DNA from: Lineus longissimus
Lineage: Eukaryota; Nemertea; Pilidiophora; Heteronemertea; Lineidae
Length of the DNA: 64,000 nt
Assembly (NCBI RefSeq): GCF_910592395.1
Contig: NC_088318.1
Span: 15,748,349 to 15,812,348, forward strand
Reading direction: 5' to 3'
This document shows, piece after piece, positions 11,867-25,338 of this stretch. Under the pieces are notes generated by a model. The model was not told where the DNA came from and ran no database searches. It worked only from the letters and a program-made list of their open reading frames with translations. The position numbers and the translations under genes are program-made. Each line of letters starts with the position of its first letter. Position 1 is the stretch's first letter.

Positions 11867-14800
11867 ATGGCTGCTGATGTAAAAGTCGTGGTTTATATCA
11901 GTGGTCCACCACCATATTTGTTATGTCCATTATGCCAAAACGTGCTCAGAGACCCAGTGATTAGTGTGAGATGCGGCCACACATTCTGTAGGGATTGTGC
12001 GGTCAGTGCCAATGAACTGAAGTGCCCATTAGATGGTCTCTCTTTTGATCCTCAAACGCTTGTCGTAAACAAGTAAGTTTGTGTCATGAGCTAGGTAGTT
12101 ACGATCTATGGGACGCACAAATATGAAAAATATAATGTATCAGTCGGGATGTTGCTGTCGTCATGTCAGTATTGTCACATCACTATGGCGTACGACCCAT
12201 ACTTAAGAATCGAAGGTGACGTCGGGACAAATTGAAGATGGTGCTGCTGACATATGTACATCGCTAATTATATAGCCTATAGAGATTTGAAGTCTGATGT
12301 CTGAAGTCCAGATGTCGTCGTGAATAAGTAACTTGTCTATACTCTATTGCGTGTACCCGAAGCATATCGCCCTCACAAAAGCAAATCTTGTTGGTACTGG
12401 AGTGCAGCATGTCCACAGCCTTTCTCAAACCTTGCATGGAGAAAACCTATCAGATATGACAATGACATTGTATTAATATGGCAATTACTAGTATCTAAGA
12501 TAGGCTACACAGGTCACTTTGAAAATCTGCTGGGGTTTCTTGTTCAAACACCACAGCTCATTATGTGTCTGAAAAGACTTCAGTGTTTCCTTTGATTTTA
12601 CAGGGCTGTGGTCAGTCAGACTGATGAGCTTCTCATCTATTGTCAGTATGGGTTGAAGTTGTTAGGTGATGGAAAGTATGTCCGGGATGAAGCTGGATGC
12701 CAAGAGAAGATACCCATTGGTAAGTTTTTAAAATTCAGCAGGTATAAAGTTATGTGTGATATTAAAAGAAGCCTTTTGGAATTCATCAAATCATAGACCA
12801 ACATGATGTGCCAATTGCAGAAAAATCAAAAAAATCCAAGAGACAATTTTAAATTCATCAACTTCTTATTTTCCAGGTAAACGAGATGAACATGAGCTCA
12901 ACTGCACTTTCATTCCTACCTTCTGCCCAAACAGTAAAGACTGTGGCCAGTTCTCTCAAATCAAATTAGAGGCTCATCTTCAAACCTGTAGTCACTATCA
13001 CTGCCCGTACAGAGAGCGAGGATGTGACTTTGAGGGTTACAGGAAATCTTTGCAGGAGCACACTGCAATTTGTGGGTATCGGCAACTGCATAGGAACTCT
13101 GGATCTTTCTGTAGTGAAGAAGGCAGCACTTCACTGGACCAGGTAAACCGCATAGTACTTTTAGAAAATGGTGGTTAAAAGTGCGATGGGGTATCGGTTT
13201 TACCTGCTCATTTTAAAAGGTTTTTTCTAATTCCCTGATAAACTAATTTCAACCATATCTGAGGTGATTCAATACTCGTCCCAAAACATGGTTGGATATC
13301 CCGTAACCCAAGAACAGTTTAGGACCCCTACTGGAATCCAAAAATCCATAGCCCCTCCATTAACCATTTGTTTCTTGTACTCTAGGTGCAGGTGTTGAAA
13401 CAAGAAAACCGCCACCTGAAGGAGTGTGTTCAAAAGCTGACACAGAGAGTGACTCAGTTAGAAATAGACGGCAGCCAGATGAAAACCCAATTTGAGCAAT
13501 GTCTTGGGTGAGTGTGTTGAATAACTGCTGGAGACAATTGAGATGTTCTAATCGTTATCTTCGATCATCACCCTCAAATCCACACTTTGTCCTTCACAGA
13601 CTGAGTTCAAGTGCACGCACTGAAATGAAGCTGCTCCTTAATATTCCTGGGGCTGGGTGTCTCTGCTGCTGTTGAGACCTGTAATAAATCCAGAGAAATG
13701 GCACTTGCACACAGTTCACCGCTTCATGCCAAAAAATTGGTGACTTCCATTGCATCTGCACCTTTCTTCTTCCAGTTCCTTATCTACCCTTCAGGAGCGA
13801 TTTGAGGAGCTTCAGGCAAATGCTCCTCGTTCAAGACCCTTATCAGCTGCTGGGTCAGCAGGGTTGGTGACATCTCCAGGTTCAGCAGAAGCAAGGGGTC
13901 GAGGTAAGTCAACTGACCTCAAACTGCGCCTGATCATTAAAAACGCCAACACAAAGATTTTCCTTCCATCAAAAGTTTGTAAATTGATGAGAATTCACTA
14001 TAGTAAGTAATTAACTCTTTAGATATACTTGTTTTCTCTGCAGCTGTGGTTCGTCTTCCTAGATCTTCTTCCAGTACCAGCCCCAACGGCTTTGAAAATT
14101 GGAAAACACCTCTCCTGTTCAAGTGTTTTGGAACATTCCGTGGCCACCATGGGTTTGTCAATACTTTGTCTGTTTGGAACAATAAGCTGATCAGTGGTGG
14201 GTCAGATAAGATGTTGAAGCTATGGGATCTAGACAACTTGACCAAGGGCTGCCTTCTGACAGTTGGGGGACATGTTGATGCAGTAAGTACTCTATGGCTA
14301 AAAGAATAATTCTATCCATCACAGCCAATCTGCACCAGAGAGCTTAAAATTATTGTTTTCCCATCTGAAGTGGTGGAGATTGGTGTTCAAATTATCATAG
14401 GTTCCCTCCTCATGTTATTTTCTTATAATTTACAAGGTACCCCGTGTTCACTTAAAACTCATGTTAACCAAATTGTTTGAAAGTCCAGTGGTGGGCCACA
14501 CACTGAGTGCTGCGTCACCTCAAGTAACAGGGAATCCAGCATGGCTGGTTGACATTTCCGTAGAGGCTGAATGTAAATACAAGGTCTCTGCAGTGTAGTG
14601 TATGCTTATAATACATGTATTCATGTGTCTTTCAGATACACTGTACAGCAGTGAAAGATAAATACCTGTATTCAGCTGGTGCTGATTTTACAATTCGTGC
14701 CTGGAAGCTGGGGACTCTTGAGGAACACTGCATTGCTCAGGTAAGTGTATCTAATCTGACAGCTGGTACTACTCGACATCTGGAAATCATCAGGTTACGG

Positions 14801-16799
14801 ACTTGACATTCTGACATCATCTCCACAATCTAGCCATAACATAAATCGTGTGCAGGCCCTGAAAAGGCCTGAATATAATTTCTGCCTCTCATAGCAACAG
14901 TTGTGTAGCTTATTAGAGTTACGATGTGTCATCGTTAAAGGCCTATAGTGCATCTGTAGCAAATTTGACAGTTGGTTTGGCTTTTAATACAAGTTTGAAT
15001 ACAGCTGTTGTTTACATGGCAGTGCATTTGAAAGTGATGGTGACCGAGTTAAGACACTTATCATATGTATTGGTGCCCAGTCATAGTGCAAAATGGCATG
15101 CAACAACTGCTTAAAAGTTCAAACACAGAGGAAGGAAAAGTCAGAGTGTGCGTTAACTCTGTTATTCTTCATATTAGAGATGTAAATCAGCAGCCACTTT
15201 CTTTCAGAATGCCCATGATAACATAATCCGTGCCTTGGTTTGTTGTGGAGATTTCTTGTTTTCATCATCCTTCTCAACTATTAAGGTAAGTTTATAGTGC
15301 ATCGATTCTTACTTGGTTGTGGCTTGCAATCTCTTGTTTTCATCTTGCATTCCGCCAGTGACAGTTTGAGGAATGTTTTTAGGTCTCCCGATGATTATGA
15401 CACTTATGGCACTCCATCTTAAAAAGTGCTCACTGGATTCTGAATAAACTTCAAAGGAAAAGATCAATCTTGGTGGTTTAACTATCTTTACTGCCCACCA
15501 ATGATGCCGATTCAGCAACCCAGGAAAATGACAGGATTGTTTGGAAATATTTACCCAAATCTTCGTGCTCTTTTCAGGTCTGGGACCCTAACACATTGAA
15601 GCAAGTTCATTCAATAGATGGTCTGAACCACTGGGTGAGGTGTCTTGCTATCAATAAAACGAAGGAGAAACTTTACAGTGGATCTCATAATACCATTGAG
15701 ATATGGGATGCGACAGGAAAGTTCAACCTCCGTGGGAAATTGGACCACACTTTCGGTTCTATTCACTCATTAGAATTGACAAGTCAGTACATTCTTGCAG
15801 GTAAGCTATCAAGTTATTCGTTAAGAAAAGTTATCCATGATTTGAATCATTCATTTACGCAGTGCTTAAGTGGAGGCATGACCTCATAGAGATCGCCAAT
15901 TATCCTTTAACACCTCCTGTTTCAGGGACGTATAATCGTAACGTTCAAGTCTTCAGCATAAGCTCTCACCAGCACATCCATGAGTTGATGGGTCATGTTG
16001 GTGCAGTGACACGCCTACTTGCCTCCCCTTCAGGCACGTTCCTGTTTTCTGGATCCGCTGATTCAAGAATCCAGGTAAGGATGTGACATTGTTGATTATT
16101 ATATTGGCCTATTTTCAGTTGGCGCTAGACAAGATTCTGTGTTGGCTGACGAAGTTTAGTGGTCTGTGCATTAGAGTTCACTAAAATCGATTACCCGGTC
16201 TACAGTATCGCGAATAAAAGTCAATTCTGACCCGACTTCCAAAGTTCCTTTACAAATTCAGTCTGGCTACTCGGCCTCTTCTTTTAACTCATATCACTGA
16301 GCTAAGAAGACCCCATGTACCCATTGTCTAAGATGGAGTTTAGGGAACAATGGGTCACCAAATTTGGGGATAATGATACATAATGAGTTTTAAATCTTTC
16401 TGCAGGTGTGGAACCTTGAGAACATGCTGTCCATCCACAGTCTCGCTCGGCATGAAGGGGGTGTGAATGCTCTTGCACTCAATGGGGACACACTGTTGTC
16501 AGGGTCGGAGGACATGGAAATAAAGGTAAGAAATTAGCCGATATTCGCCATTGCTTAAAGAAGTATGTCAATTGGTGTCAACACAACAAGTATTTTGAAC
16601 AAGTCTATATAGTGCTAATGTAGTGTAATGGTTTGGTAGCATAGTGTGATGGTAGTGACTTTGTGCAACATTTAAAAACAGGTTCACCTGGTTCCTGCAT
16701 ATATTCTTCCTTTTAAGTCATGGGAATATTGCAAGGAATTCAATGTTTTTTTCTCTATTGCAGGTGTACAGATATCACAAGATCGATACAGTCAGATGA
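11867..16799 (+). CDS. TRAF7: RING-type E3 ubiquitin ligase TRAF7 (twelve coding exons)
   Basis: Predicted E3 ubiquitin ligase and MEKK3-pathway adaptor. Exons: 11867-12072, 12604-12719, 12877-13142, 13386-13507, 13776-13903, 14044-14282, 14636-14740, 15208-15285, 15578-15800, 15926-16074, 16406-16525, 16764-16799. Every junction keeps frame; the total is 1788 nt, 595 residues. Order: RING with Asp as last zinc ligand (CPLCQ...CGHTFCRDC...CPLD), TRAF-type zinc fingers (HLQTCSHYHCPYRERGC), coiled coil (LKQENRHLKECVQKL), then seven WD40 repeats, the fifth containing GLNHWVRCLA, almost identical to human TRAF7. Human TRAF7 (670 aa) has a longer Ser-rich N-terminus that is missing here. Divergence elsewhere is considerable, so a TRAF7-like paralogue is possible. 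It is divergent from WWOX and convergent with CDYL. Confidence 0.93.
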
Positions 16800-17455
16800 A
16801 TGCTGTTAAGACAACAACATAAACATAATTGTCAGGTTTACATCAACTGATGGAAACGAGCTGAAAGAAAAGATAAGAAGACATTTGAGCAAATGTCAAA
16901 TTGATGCCTTTTAAGGGGAGGGGGGCATATGGTTGGTCCTGATACTCAAAAGGCATACTTGTTCAGGGAGATCTCAAAACCATGATCTCGGAAATGTCTT
17001 GCCGATGGTAATAATTTTGATGGAGAGGGATTTTCATTAAAATCTAATGGTTATCACAAAATTCCACCAAGGGGTTCATGCGTATAGACTGGACAAATAT
17101 TATATTTGGGGTCACAGATGATTTGTCATTCGATGTCATCTCGCATAAAATTAGAGCGTAAAGCATGCTTGAGAGAGAATATTGTTTTTATCAGTAAGTG
17201 TGGTTACTGGTGCTATGTACACAATCATGTACATATTATACTGCTCTATCTTGCTACGAAATCATCAGAGTGTTCATCTGAAGTCATTTGCTTTAAAAAC
17301 TATGCCCATATTGACTTTTTGTACTTTACTAGAACTGTAGTCAAGTACTGTAATTGTGAATCAAAGTACTGTGATTTTAGTAAGCTCATCATTTTAAGTA
17401 TGGAATGTAGATTTAATTTTTTAGTACATGAATAAATACTTTTAGAACATCTATA
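16800..17455 (+). other. TRAF7 3' UTR
   Basis: Non-coding, AT-rich, ending near an AATAAA at 17431-17436, about 630 bases after the stop. Open frames inside are short and unlike any family. Confidence 0.5.
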
Positions 17456-20400
17456 ATCCATCCTCCATTTTCGTCTTTGACCTTTCATTTCCTTGTTCTA
17501 TTTGAATGGACATGGGACAAGGAGGAACACAGGGAACTTACATGTATCCAAGTGCAACAACCCAGTGCCACACACCAGTATTAACCAGAACATGACGTGA
17601 CACTCCTGGTTACATCACTCCCTTGGCACCGTTCTTGCATTACAAGAGATATGGGTCAAACAGACAAGCATTCCTGGATGATGGACCTTTGCAAGAGGCA
17701 GTACAATGGTACATCAAAGGAGGAGAAAAGATATCAACTCCATTCTTTTATCAGGAGGCGAATAAACTTTTCTCAACTGTTTGCTACTTTAGCTATTCAC
17801 AAAAACAAACAAAGATATAATCTTTATGTAATAATTTATTTTTTAAGTATACAAGTTTACATTTCATCCTCACATTAATGTTAAAAGATTACTGCTTGTA
17901 CCAGAAACTTCAACTGTGGAAACGGAGAAGTTACAGGATATCGATGATTGGTGTGAAGTAGTCTGTAAAACGGCTAAAGACTTTACGTTAACATGAGTGC
18001 AATATTAGGCTGGGTTAATATAGGATTCGCACTGTACAGTGACTTGAAGACATGACATGACCCGAGGGTGAATCGTGACACTGTGAATCGTATGTACCCC
18101 ACTCGTTGGAAATGACTTGTTCGCCCATCATGTCTTGAATAATAAATGGTTAGTGACACAACACTTGTCAAAATATGAATCCTCTTAAAACCTGGCCTTC
18201 TGCGTAGTACAATGGTAGAAATGGACAACATTACATGGCTTAAAACAATTACCAATAAGTTAAGATTTTATAATACTTTAGTTTTTAATTCAAATATACA
18301 GCCATATACGACCAATCTTTACCTCTGACATTTCACACGTTGAAGAATATCAAAATATTGGAAGTTCACAGTGTGTGCAGTTGCCTACATGCAGAGTGGT
18401 AAAATCGTACACATTTGATGATTAAAATTCTATTCTGCTGCATTTTATAATAAATATTCTTTCCTGCCGCACCTGAACGCTGCACTCAGTAATTTCTAAA
18501 TTCATGCTGGCCAAAACAATAATAGAACAGATTCTCTTTTACTGCATTTGTTTAGATTGCCCTCCCCCCAATTAAAAAATATTCATGATATACGTAGCAC
18601 ACTTGATGGACAGATCATAAGCAATCAGACAAAAGAACTGAAAATGCCAATATTGAATAACCATTGAGAGAGTCAAGAAGCCATATCTGAAGACAAATAA
18701 AGATACCAAAAATGTTCAGCAGTTTTTTCTCTCAAAATCAAGCACGGTACTGGTAATGAAATGTAACAGAAGCAACTAATGTCTTTCAAAACCTTGCAAG
18801 GAATTTCTTTACATTTCTACTACACTATGCGAAATCACTGCACATAATTTCCCCGACAAAATTACCATTAAATATGCATATTGGCCAAACATAACAATAC
18901 TTGAGCAATGCAATACCATGCAATACCATCAAAACATCATCCGTCCATTCAGCCCTTACAAATAAAGATGAGATTACAAAACGAACTGTAATAGCATAAC
19001 CCAATCCATCCCAAGACAAATTTTGCCAGCTCAAGTTCTCCATGCACTTAAAGGGAACTGGAACCGCCGAGCGATTTATTCAACTTTTCGACTTTCACCG
19101 CCCGAGAAAGTCAAACTTCCAACTTCCTATTCGAGTTCAGATTTGTAGCTCCGCCCCCAGTGCCCGAGCATGCGCAGTTCAATTTGTTATTATTGAGAAT
19201 CATGTGAGAATCATGTGAGTCATGCGATCTTTCATTCATGAGTTTTCGTAGTAAATTCCATAGTAGTGACGTCACTCAATGATTGACAGCTAGGCGCCAT
19301 GTTTCATTCATGCCTCGTTCTGATCACCCGATACGCGGGAAATGAAAACGAGGTCATACGAACTGGCTTGGCGGTTTCAGTTCACTTTAACTAGACAATT
19401 TCCTAATCCTAGTGGCATGACTATAATTCTCAAACATGTGTTGTCCAGGGAATAGTTCAGTAGTTTTTACAACATCTAATAGTGGACGTGACCAAGTGAG
19501 ACATACACGTATGAGGTCAGGATCGAGTGGGGTGTAGTTCCAAACCAATTTTACAAGTCATTTATCACATTCTTGAATGAGATGATTAGACTTGCACTTG
19601 CAGACCACAACGTATGAATGAGGATGATGAATTTTATGAGGGCACAATGGAGAATCATTCTAAGCAACAATCTCAATGAGAACAAGACGAGCCATTTACC
19701 TGCAGTGTCAAGAGTGTGGTCAACAGCTAACAGTACAACAATATACCACCCATTAAAGTACATACACTTATTTCGGTTAACTTCCCAAAGAATACATTAT
19801 TATATTCAGAGGTTTAATCAGTTTATCACAACGTAATCCCATTAACATGAAATCAACATAATGCAAAAACCATGCCATAACTCCCAAATATTGTCAAAGA
19901 AATATCAACATGCTTTCAGTTCAACTGCATCTAGTAATCTTCCTAAATACGTACTTTCTATTTTTACAGAATATTAATTAGTATGGAAGAAATTAACACA
20001 GTCACACTTACGACTAATAATGATATAAGACAACACAGACTAGTTTAAATACTCTTACCCGGATAACCTAATGTCTACTGTCACTGGTAACTGTATACCA
20101 GAGTTCACCATAAAATCAGCCATCAAGATTACAATACATACTGTGTCTATCATTCCTTGGACTAAATATTAGCAAATAGTTTTCCACAAAAGGCAAAGAC
20201 ATCATCTTGATCTGAACAAACTTGTATATCTATATGGAGCAGCCAATTAAACATTCATCATACTTACTTAAAGGTCACTGTCTACATCAGAAAAATGTTG
20301 TATTTATAATCATTTTCTCAAATCATTTGTTAGGCATCCCCATCCAAAAAGCATTGTCAAAACCGACAAACTTTGGTAAAATTCTCAGTATCATAGGAAT

Positions 20401-21359
20401 GTAGCCAGGAATTATTTCACAAATTTGAACCACAATACAAGTTCTTGGCACATATGATCTGATAAAAGAGGTAACATGTTGGGAGTGATAGCCCCCAGAA
20501 ATTCAACCCTGTGATTTGGTGATCTGATGACAGGGTCGTGGTCAGCCCTATTCATGGCCATGATGACTAAGTTCAACAGCTCGACAGCATCAATGGCATC
20601 ATGTGTAGGATGCTACTGACGAAACACAAATACACGTACACCCCATTTGAACAATGGTTACCAGAGAAGGAGGACAACTGCAACGAGACCGCAAGCACTG
20701 ATCGCATAATGGACACCACACATTAGAAGGACAAAAAAACAGACAAAACCTGCATCTTCAAGAACTGTTCTCATATTTTAATTATTCACAGCCGTCCCAC
20801 AATTATTCATAGCTGACCCAATAAATTTTGGAGGACCATCATCGTACAATGCTACTGCTAACTGAGATGCTGTCTAGGACCATGCTCCTTAACTTAAACT
20901 AAGTTAAAGTAGATGCACTCAGGAAATTTCTCAAGGCTGTCTAAATTGTTGAATGGGATGGGATACCTTTACTTCATTTTTCTTCTGATAGTGATATATT
21001 ACAAGTCAAATTGTCTTAAAACTGCATAGAATCAAATTAGCTACCTTTTGGGTCAAATGTGCCCCGATTCACACAATCATGCTGAAAATTTCCCCCAAGT
21101 TTACTAAAAGTATTTCAGATGAAGAACACCATTCCTTCTTTTTAAATCTTCTTTTGTATTTCAATCGCAAACCTGTGGAAAATTGTAGAAAAGTTGGGAC
21201 TGCTGAATACAATACAGCATGTACAACACCCAGGCTTTTTTGCCTTACAAACAGGTCATTCAATAATTACACCAAGAAGTAGATCAACTCTAAAACTGAT
21301 TGCTTTACATGATAATTCATGGAAAACCCTGTACAGGTATTCTTTACAATAAGCTGTCA
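17456..21359. other. TRAF7-CDYL convergent intergenic region / CDYL 3' UTR
   Basis: No gene was recognised. Part is presumably the CDYL 3' UTR on the minus strand: candidate signals there are ATTAAA at 20782-20777 and AATAAA at 17840-17835, so the UTR could be 0.6 or 3.5 kb. The region also holds a TTAA-flanked MITE (19048-19390). Confidence 0.4.
19048..19390. mobile_element. piggyBac-type MITE with TTAA ends
   Basis: A 343-bp non-coding element bounded by TTAA on both sides. Terminal inverted repeats are 19/21 identical: left TTAAAGGGAACTGGAACCGC, right (reverse complement) TTAAAGTGAACTGAAACCGC, each followed by C. TTAA targets are the hallmark of the piggyBac superfamily. Inside are a direct repeat of GAATCATGTGA and a CRE palindrome TGACGTCA (19267-19274). 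There is no transposase, so it is non-autonomous. Assignment to piggyBac rests on TTAA alone. Confidence 0.65.
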
Positions 21360-24300
21360 TCAATGTAACAACTCCTCCTCTTCTTCTAAATACTTCTTGA
21401 TTGCCCGTTGGAAGTCTGTCGATAACCAAGACTCGTACAACATATTGCATTCCGATTCATTAGTGTAGTCCATCTTAGCTTTCAAGTGACTTCTAACCAT
21501 CAGTTTGGTGGCCTCCAGAGCCTGCAATAACAAAAGTTGCCATTGAGAATTTCACTACAGACAGTATTTAAATACTTTCTGCATTTGCTCCAAACAATAA
21601 TGTGTTATCAAATGATTTCGATTTGGAGAATCTGCATTATGGGGACTGTCATGAGATGATGACAACCCTTACAGGGCAGTGACACAGAGAAAGTTCTTTG
21701 TAGATTACCTTGGCAGACTGACTGGCCATAGATTCCACCTTTGGAATAACTTCCTGCATCATACTCGTAGGCCAGTAAACCTGAGACACCAGGTTGTTCT
21801 GATATGCTTCTATCGCAGTCAGCTTCCTTCCACCTAGAAGCATCTCATTTGCCTGTAGAAGATGATCGAAATTACTCGAGATAGCAAGTTGAAACATATT
21901 ATCATAGAACAAGAAATCATGATCACAACTCAATCAAGAGTGGTATGAGAGAACTTGATCCTTTGATATCACTGACTGGTATGGGTGGACCTTTTTTACC
22001 CAGAAAAATACCCCAGCTGTCGAAGATTTTTAACATCATTCCTGAAATAACACAATATATTGCATTTACAGCTTGCAAGTTACTTACCAATGGCAATCCC
22101 ATCACATTAGGAAACATTAAAGAGGCACATCCTTCAGGGGTCTGCGCTAGTCGAGTATAAGGCATGTAGAACTCTGCCTTGTCGCTTGCGTAGACTATGT
22201 CACACAGAGGCAGAATAGCAGCACCAAGACCGACAGCTGGACCGTTCACTGCAGCCACGATTGGCTTTGGGAATGATATCAATGTCTTGATGAATTCCCT
22301 TGGAAGAGAAGAATCAGTTGTACGTTGAGTAAAAGAAAACACTTGATTATGCAACAGAATAATCTAAATACAAAGTTTGCATACCATTTCCACAACTTAT
22401 CTATGCATAGTGAGATTATCTTCCAACAGACTGGCCAAAACATTTGCTATTACTTATTCATTGACTGGTCCGTGATGAACATAGAAGTGCCTGTAATGGA
22501 TTTTTTCTTCCGGAAAAATTTTGGAACCACAGTACACTGGATGAATTAAAATCTCACCTCAGAGAAGCTATCATTTTGTTCACTGCAGATTTAGTATCCT
22601 CTGATGATAAGTAGAACAAGTCAATCCCTGAGCAGAATATCCTTCCTGTACCGCTGAGTAATACAAGACGACTATCATCATGCTTGGCATTATGAAATGC
22701 AGAGATCAATTCCTGAAAGACCTGAAGGCAGAAAAAGACCTTACATAAGATTCAAACTCACTTTGTTAGAGGTTGAAGGTGTAATATTTTGCATAAGATT
22801 GCGATGAGATCACGGACATGGAATAGGGCAAGTGTTTTTTCAGACAAACATGTTCTCCAATATCAATTCCTTCAACTTAAGGATCTGTAAAATCCAATCA
22901 CATTTCTTGTCTGACGTCAAGAAATAGTCATCTCAGTAAAGTTGGACTAAATACGAAATGCTCAATGTTGGTACTTTCGTTCCAATCAATCAAGACAATA
23001 AAATGACTTACATGTGGGTTCAGCGCGTTCCTGAATTTGGTATTAGTGAACAGCCAAATCTGTGTATAATGCGCACACCTCTTGACAACTATATCCCGAT
23101 ATTTAAATGCACTTTCGCTCTGGCGGACACTGACTCGCCTCTTCACCTCCGCCTCATCCTCAGCCTGACTGCCAACTCGCCGAAAAAGTTTTGTCGCTTG
23201 CAATTTTTGTGGCAAGTCTGTTATTAGTGAGAGATAGGAGTCTGTTGACGGACTGCTTGGAAGAGTTGGAACCAAAGGCATTGTTGGAAGGTCTGCGAAG
23301 TATCCGTTATGTACAGGGGTGCTGGGCCTGGATGGAGTGTTAGAGGAGGAACGGGCAAGATGAGGCGACGTTGGTGGAGTTTTGTAAATTGTAGCAAAGT
23401 CCAGAACACCTGGCATTTGTAGTTTCGAATCCGTTTGCATCTTTGGAGCTTTTGGCAATGAGACTGCAAAGATAGTCAACAAATGATTTTTAAAAACACC
23501 CCAAAACAGTGAAAGGTAAACAATTTAGAACATGCTTCTTTTTAGAAACACAGACCAAAATTTAAGTCCATCAAATCATGGTGGTGTATTGTAATCCTCC
23601 CAAAATATTACGGTATTGGTAACCTTTCGTATTTAACTTCTGCCGAGGGTGGATATTTTTCAAAAGTGCATTCATAAGTGTGAAGCGTAACTTAAATTAT
23701 TTCAAAATGATGAAGGAAGAAACATGACATCAGCAAGAAGAAAAAAACTAATATACACTCACCAGGTTGTGCAGATTCTGTCTTAACATGCAGGGGCTTC
23801 ATTGGCAGTAGTTTACCAGCGGCTTTAGGGGAGATTTTACTACGACTAGAACAATCACTCCCCCGTCGAACCACATTTCCTTTCCTGACAACTTTTCCGT
23901 GTTTTTTACATTTTCCACTGCAGTTTGATTTCTTCTTGTTGCAAACAGTTTCTTGTGAAAAGTTTTTATATTTATTTAGAATTTTCAGTGTTTTATTATC
24001 ACATTTGGCCTTGATTTTCTTCCTTTTTGGTCCACTGAACCCACCTGGGCACAAAGCTGCTTGTTTTGAGTCTAATTCACGGTCAACTGTTTCCAATTTT
24101 TTCAGTAAAGCCGGTGCCAGCATATAACGAATGTAGTCTTCATCCTCACTTTCACCATCAAAGTCTGAAGATTCATCAGCTGAACTACTGACTCTGACCT
24201 TCGGAAGTTTTGCAACTTTACCCTTGATCTTCCCCTTAGTTATGATTCTATCGACTGCATCAGCAGCCTTTGTTTTATCAAGATTAGTTTTTGATTTTTT

Positions 24301-25283
24301 GTTACTGTCAGTTTTATTCTTGGCAGAATCTACAGCCTTGACTTTTGGCTGCTTAGAAGTTTTATGGACCTTGACCTTAATAACATCAGTGTCTTTGACA
24401 TTCACCTTAGTGGACTTCGATGTTTTCAGGCCTTTCGGCTTCTCACCACTAAGACTGGAAACATCAGATTTTTTTCTTTGCTTGACAACCTTTTTCGCAT
24501 CTATTTTGTTCTTTACTTCTTTCAGTTTCGACTTTGGTTTGATTTCTCTTTCTAAATCTAAACCTTTCTTTGTAAGGTTGTTAGTTTCATTTACAGATTC
24601 TGACAAGGAGTTCTCCCGACTTCGTACAGGATAGGCCTTTAATTTGGTGTGCTTTTTGGCAACTACCTTTCGATGTGGACTGGGCTTCTTCCCCTTTGCT
24701 TTATTGAGTCGTGCCCTGGCAGCAACTTTTGATGAATTGGGTTTTTTCTTTGGCCGAATGGTTTCTCCATGGGCTCCCATTAAGGGATAGCCATGCCTTT
24801 TGTTATAAAGGTTGACAAATATCCGACAAGCAACCAAACCTCCCTGAGGCTCCCAAGTATCATTTTCACTTCCGTAACCTTTCCATCTGATCAAATACTG
24901 AACATGGCCTTTTCTTGTCCGTCTTGAAAGGACTTTCTGGACCTGCAAAGAAACAGAACAGAAAGATACCGCACTGAACATGTTGAATGACTCGCACGGA
25001 CGGAGGGACGGACGATGACGGATGGACAATGACGTCCGCACGCACGCAGTGCAGTGTGACGGAAAGATCGTCAATCGGGAAAAGTGAAGACAGTGTCAAC
25101 TTCTAACATCGTTACCTCGCTTAATAAAAGAGAACGCATAAAAGCGCTAATAGATTTACTTGCAATAAGTTCTTATACAACAATATACATTGATGATTTG
25201 GCATGAAAAATAGTTTAAAGAGGAATTTTCGGCAATTTTTCAGAGTTTCACCAACCTCGAAAAGATCCGGGCAATCCGCCATT
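21360..25283 (-). CDS. CDYL: Chromodomain Y-like protein (chromodomain + enoyl-CoA hydratase-like)
   Basis: Nuclear chromatin regulator; family members bind methylated H3K9/K27 and recruit corepressors, and human CDYL is reported to hydrate crotonyl-CoA. Coding exons: 25283-25256 (start exon, see below), 24942-23763, 23463-23012, 22721-22558, 22298-22088, 21852-21709, 21521-21360; about 770 residues from exon 2 on. Exon 2 begins with the chromodomain (VQKVLSRR...IRWKGYGSENDTWEP, with cage W and Y), followed by a very Lys-rich linker. Exon 3 carries the family motif VSVRQSESAFKYRDIVVK. The remainder is the hydratase fold (FCSGIDL, NGPAVGLGA, ANEMLL), ending KKYLEEEEELLH. It is longer than human CDYL (598) because of the linker. 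Oddity: exon 1 (ATGGCGGATTGCCCG...) ends in phase 1 while exon 2 needs phase 0, so the start does not join in frame as written. Confidence 0.9.
23764..24942 (-). other. CDYL exon 2: chromodomain plus Lys-rich linker
   Basis: One 1180-nt exon holds the chromodomain and a linker dominated by Lys, Ser and Val with repeated short KVK/KSK motifs (for example KVNVKDTDVIKVKVHK). Such basic low-complexity segments commonly bind nucleic acid or carry nuclear localisation signals. The segment is far longer than in vertebrate CDYL and explains the larger predicted protein. Confidence 0.7.
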
Positions 25284-25338
25284 TTAGGCGAATGACGTCA
25301 CCCTCCGTTAACCGCGCATGCGCATTCGTTTTTCAAAA
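25277..25338. promoter_or_regulatory. CDYL-ECI2 bidirectional promoter: YY1, CRE and NRF1 sites
   Basis: The two start codons (CDYL minus 25283, ECI2 plus 25339) are only 55 bp apart. Between or over them lie a YY1-like CCGCCATTTT (25277-25286, overlapping the CDYL ATG), a perfect CRE TGACGTCA (25294-25301) and a palindromic NRF1 site GCGCATGCGC (25315-25324). No TATA box is present. NRF1 and YY1 sites are typical of TATA-less mitochondrial and housekeeping promoters. Bidirectional use is inferred. Confidence 0.7.

Noticed and set aside
17597-17878. Plus-strand open frames after TRAF7
   Set aside because: Two overlapping frames, no resemblance to known proteins, located between convergent 3' ends.
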